Shown: positions 20,265 through 23,561 of the stretch, in pieces
Position numbering within the stretch: the stretch's first letter is position 1
How the letters are laid out: every line of letters starts with the position of its first letter
Source of the DNA: a virus
Strand: one strand, 5' to 3'
Length of the DNA stretch: 23,561 nucleotides
IMG/VR virus record: IMGVR_UViG_3300004460_000060
Span: 1-23,561 of that record
Position numbers and translations under genes: made by a program
Notes under the pieces: model-generated
What the model was told of the DNA's origin: nothing
Database searches by the model: none
The model's input: the letters and a program-made list of their open reading frames with translations, nothing else

Positions 20265-22780
20265 TCATCTTCCTTTCTTGGTTGTTGCTGATTCTGTTGC
20301 ACTTGCTGCATTGTTTGGTCTTCTTTAGATATTTCTCTAGCCATGTCAATACCCATACGCAGCTTAGCTTCTTGTTGTTTAGCAGTTAGATTCGCTTCGT
20401 CTGTAGCAATTCTGGCTCCGACTTGCATACCTGCAATACGCTCTTGAGAAGCGATACGGTCTTTCTCCAGTTGCAAACGATCCATCTTTTCTGACGCATC
20501 CAAAGCAATTTTCTGTTGTTTCGTTTGTGCTTCTTGTTGTTTGATTTGCAACTCTTGTTGTTGCATTTGAACGATTGGATCTTTTGCAGCTTGTTGCGCT
20601 TTCTGTTGTGCCACTTCTGCTTTGTTTCCTTGTAGTACTTGTTGAGCGGCTGCCGCAGCGAGTCGAGAAATTTCAACTTCTGTATCTTCATCCATTTCAG
20701 CGTTTGGAGCAGGGTATGGAACACCCGCAGCTTTTTCAATCTGTTTGCGATATTCAAAAGCTAAGTGATCTTGTATGTGTGCGGCTAAGGCTGCACCCAT
20801 TTGTTTTGCCATAGGGCTTTGTTGTACTAATGCCATTAGTTTCGGGTCTTCCATAGCTGACATATGAACCGTAATATGGGACTCGTGATCTTGATAAATA
20901 AATGCTTTAACGGGCTTTCCTCTAAGGACATCCATATTTTCTGACACTGGGTCACGCGGTATCTGGTCATCTTCCATTGGTACCAGCTTCTGGGCATTTT
21001 TAATTCCTAACACTTCGAGCATTTGACGATGTAGGTACGGTAGGTCGTATAGCTGTGGAGCTTGCGCTGCCATCTGCAACACTGCTTGATACTGCGTAAC
21101 TTTCTGCGCCATTGTTGCAGCGTTTGGATCTGACACAGGAATAATATCAACCATGTCATAGTCGGAACCCTTTGCACGGTCTGAACCTTCTATTGGTTCG
21201 TAAGAGTATTCATCTGGTGTGTAGTCACGGATAATCCCTTTAAGGAGTTTGAACTCCTCTTTCATAGAGTAGTGAATCCGCGCCTGTACTGCACTCATGA
21301 CTTTCAACGTGCGCTCTAGTATGGCTAGTGTCGTACCTACAGGAGCCTGTCCTGACATGTCACTAAGTTTAAGGTCAGCAGCTGAAGCAAACCTACGTCC
21401 TTCTTCTACAATGTTACCTAGCAGTGTATATAGCACCTGACTCGGCTCCTTATACGGGAGCGTCATAATGTTATCTTTTATTGTTCCGCTAGTTACATCA
21501 ACATCTCTAAACTCAGCTGGAGCTATCGGCGTATCATCGCCTTTAACTCTAAGCCCTCTAGTTTTAAAACCACCAGGCAGATTGGAGAGAGTACCAGCAT
21601 CAACAAGCTGCCTAATAATGCTAGTCCCAGATTTAGCAAAAGCACCAATAAGGTGAATAAGACCAAAAGCGTAAAAACCAAACCCTGGAATATAAGGGTA
21701 GTGAACGAAATGATTTCTTTTCTGTTTGGTATCATCCTCTGATCTCCAGTTACGTCTAATAGCTAGTATCTGCCCTGTTTGCTTCTCAATAGTAACAATG
21801 TACGGCAGGGCAATACCTGTCTCTTTTCCGTCCTCTACATCTTCGTACCCCATAAGATCTAGATCACATTGTATTTCCAGCATTTTGTATCGGTCATCAG
21901 AAGAAGCTCGGAAGCCCATCTTTTCAGCGATACTCTTTTCAATCTCATCAAACGTATTCTGTGGTTCTGGTAACTCTATATCGAGGTAAAACCCTGCATG
22001 CATCAAACGTCGCATTTCATTAGGAGTTTTACGCATGACATGGGTGACACGCGGCGATGTCCTAAGATCAGACACTCCGTAAGGCACTACAACGTCTTCT
22101 GATGGGACATAAACAGAAACTTGACGTTTGAGGGATGGATCGTAATAGACCTTCTTAAACGCATTACCAGACAGTCCTAGGCCCCATAGCATTCTTTCAT
22201 GCTCGGCTCTGTACTCAGGCATTTTGTCGGTCAGCTGATAATTCATATCATCCTGTACCCGTTTAGCTGCCGCTTTGTTCTCTTTTGTTTCTTTACCAAT
22301 GATCTGTGTTTTTACAGGGCCAGCCGCTGGAAAGGTTTCCATCATAGTTTCGGCTTGGAACTTAACCAATGCTTCGGATAAGAGTGGGTGATAAACACCA
22401 CAAGCACCAGGCCAAGGTTCTGTACGTTCTTCTACTTTCATACCTAACAACTCAAGACCATCTACATAAGTTTGCATCCAGTCTTTTCGAGATGCTAAGT
22501 CTTCTTCAAAATCACCAAGTAAATCACTTGCTATGGTTTGTAGTTCTTGCGGGTCAAACTCTTCTGCTAAGTTAGCTCCAAATTCATCGGGGTCAATAGC
22601 ATCAGGATCAATAACAATCTCCATATCAGGAGTCGATATAGTGACGCTTTCAGGATCTTCAATCTCTATTTCAAGATCAGCCTCCAAGTTCTCCGGCATG
22701 GACAGTCCACCCATACCATCTGTGTCTCCTATACCCATTGGTGCTTGGTTTACTGCTTTATCTATAGAGTTTGTAGCCAT
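20261..22780 (-). CDS. Portal protein (long, P22-type)
   Basis: This 839-residue protein, in place just after the terminase, has portal-type features. These are a core with DWMQTYVDGLELLGMKVEER, WPGACGVYHPLLSEALVKFQ (shown in part), MLWGLGLSGNAFKKVYYDPS, the wing/stem segments (FGLIHLIGAFAKSGTSIIRQ) and FASAADLKLSDMSGQAPVGT. The C-terminal part (about 680-830) is a Gln/Lys-rich helix with QQKAQQAAKDPIVQMQQQEL and similar repeats. This probably forms a barrel-like extension, as in P22-type portals. The protein forms the dodecameric vertex ring for DNA entry and the tail. Start AAGGA ribosome binding site is present. Confidence is high for portal, moderate for the P22-like subtype. Confidence 0.88.
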   Translation of the reverse strand: MATNSIDKAVNQAPMGIGDTDGMGGLSMPENLEADLEIEIEDPESVTISTPDMEIVIDPDAIDPDEFGANLAEEFDPQELQTIASDLLGDFEEDLASRKDWMQTYVDGLELLGMKVEERTEPWPGACGVYHPLLSEALVKFQAETMMETFPAAGPVKTQIIGKETKENKAAAKRVQDDMNYQLTDKMPEYRAEHERMLWGLGLSGNAFKKVYYDPSLKRQVSVYVPSEDVVVPYGVSDLRTSPRVTHVMRKTPNEMRRLMHAGFYLDIELPEPQNTFDEIEKSIAEKMGFRASSDDRYKMLEIQCDLDLMGYEDVEDGKETGIALPYIVTIEKQTGQILAIRRNWRSEDDTKQKRNHFVHYPYIPGFGFYAFGLIHLIGAFAKSGTSIIRQLVDAGTLSNLPGGFKTRGLRVKGDDTPIAPAEFRDVDVTSGTIKDNIMTLPYKEPSQVLYTLLGNIVEEGRRFASAADLKLSDMSGQAPVGTTLAILERTLKVMSAVQARIHYSMKEEFKLLKGIIRDYTPDEYSYEPIEGSDRAKGSDYDMVDIIPVSDPNAATMAQKVTQYQAVLQMAAQAPQLYDLPYLHRQMLEVLGIKNAQKLVPMEDDQIPRDPVSENMDVLRGKPVKAFIYQDHESHITVHMSAMEDPKLMALVQQSPMAKQMGAALAAHIQDHLAFEYRKQIEKAAGVPYPAPNAEMDEDTEVEISRLAAAAAQQVLQGNKAEVAQQKAQQAAKDPIVQMQQQELQIKQQEAQTKQQKIALDASEKMDRLQLEKDRIASQERIAGMQVGARIATDEANLTAKQQEAKLRMGIDMAREISKEDQTMQQVQQNQQQPRKEDE

Positions 22781-22791
22781 TTTTTCTATCC

Positions 22792-23561
22792 TTAATAATA
22801 TCCTGGTGAGAACCTTCTAAAAGTACGTTCTTCCTCTTCTTCATCCAATGTTGCACGGAGATATCCACCTTTTCTGAACCGCATTAGTGCCAAGGATACC
22901 GAGTCAACATAATCGTCATGCTCCCCCGCAGGGAACGACGCAACTTCATCAATTACTTCTTCCGCCCAATGTGTAGGCGGTGCCCATACTCTACCAGACG
23001 CAAACATATCTGACACTGCGTTGAGCCTAGTGATCTTGTCGTTACCTTTTACAGGGGTAAACTCCTGCACAGGTATACCCATTGCACGCATTTCATAAAT
23101 AAGCGGAGCACCGGACGCTTTCTTCTCTATAATTATTGAATCAGGATTAAATTCATCAACCTGTTCTAGTGCTTTGCGTTTAAGCGCTGGAAACTCCAGC
23201 CTATCTCTGAATGCGTCAAGTAAAATTATATTCGCTTCTGTCTTTCCTGTGTCAGGATCTTCTTGGTAGAACACCCCCCACGTTGTACACGCAGAATAAT
23301 CCGACCTAGTTGTCTTTTCAAACGCCGTATCCCACGATTGTAGTACAAAATCACAATAAGGTGGCCCTTCTTCTTCCCATGTCTGCCACCATTCGCGTTT
23401 TACGATGGCTGAAACCTCTGATGTAGGCGATTGTTGGTACTGAGCTTGCCATTTCGGGTTAGGAAGCTCCTCTTTTAGAGCAGTAAGCTCGTCCATTGAC
23501 CAAAATTCAGGCCAAAGTGGGTTCCCGGTGGGCAAAATAGCCGGAAATTCAATAACTTCCC
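22792..23561 (-). CDS. Terminase large subunit, C-terminal part (partial)
   Basis: The frame is open to the window edge, so the ATPase domain and start are missing. An apparent TTG start at 23533-23535 is internal, because coding continues upstream (EVIEFPAILPTGNPLWPEFW). Visible parts are the linker WQAQYQQSPTS and the nuclease domain: VLQSWDTAFEKTTRSDYSAC with the first catalytic Asp, IIIEKKASGAPLIYEM with the second acidic site, and HDDYVDSVSLALM with the last. This RNase H-like nuclease cuts concatemeric DNA to finish packaging. The portal gene follows 11 bases downstream, the usual phage order. Confidence 0.93.
   Translation of the reverse strand, partial: EVIEFPAILPTGNPLWPEFWSMDELTALKEELPNPKWQAQYQQSPTSEVSAIVKREWWQTWEEEGPPYCDFVLQSWDTAFEKTTRSDYSACTTWGVFYQEDPDTGKTEANIILLDAFRDRLEFPALKRKALEQVDEFNPDSIIIEKKASGAPLIYEMRAMGIPVQEFTPVKGNDKITRLNAVSDMFASGRVWAPPTHWAEEVIDEVASFPAGEHDDYVDSVSLALMRFRKGGYLRATLDEEEEERTFRRFSPGYY

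Noticed and set aside
20386-20757. Basic 123-residue ORF in another frame inside the portal gene
   Set aside because: It is a Lys/Asn-rich shadow of the Gln-rich portal C-terminus with no own start signal.
23533-23535. TTG as the start of the terminase gene
   Set aside because: The coding frame and typical terminase sequence continue upstream to the window edge, so the gene is simply truncated.

Overview
The window is a densely packed stretch of a tailed double-stranded DNA phage genome (Caudoviricetes), most likely a marine podovirus-type phage. Every supported gene lies on the minus strand, gaps between genes are mostly under 25 bases, and many genes overlap by 1, 4 or 8 bases. The gene content (long portal, gpT-like capsid protein, head-tail adaptors, a P22 gp10-like stabilisation protein, no tape-measure gene) and several small basic proteins of a kind common in uncultured marine phages support this. 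Assignment to a named genus or host is not possible from sequence alone. A resemblance to HMO-2011-like or Mediterranean uncultured phages is only a guess.

Read in the direction of transcription (from high to low coordinates), the window begins with the packaging and head module: terminase large subunit (cut by the window edge), an 839-residue portal, a 66-residue protein, a GroES-like co-chaperonin, a scaffold-like coiled-coil protein, a conserved hypothetical protein, a probable head-decoration protein and the major capsid protein. A strong intrinsic terminator follows the capsid gene. It sits in the only sizeable non-coding gap (about 143 bases).

Next come two small structural proteins, then a run of very small, highly basic proteins (15653 down to 13936), an XhlA-like membrane protein and the head-tail connector genes (13668 to 11755). 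These are followed by conserved virion proteins, a beta-repeat protein, a tail fibre with a C-terminal S74 chaperone domain and a glycine-rich tail protein.

The accessory region (8088 to 4164) holds two proteins of unknown function, three oxygenase-fold proteins (one with two 2OG-Fe(II) dioxygenase domains in one chain) and a membrane fatty-acid desaturase. It is embedded between two copies of a [tail fibre + glycine-rich protein] module, and all junctions from 7236 to 4164 overlap. This is the most unusual part of the window. The oxygenase and desaturase genes look clearly more AT-rich than the head genes.

The low-coordinate end carries a zinc-ribbon protein, a lysis module (3-TM holin, two tiny proteins, M15 peptidase endolysin) and the start of a gp10-like DNA-stabilisation or tail protein that runs off the window. 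No tRNA, rRNA, CRISPR array, insertion sequence or integrase was seen.
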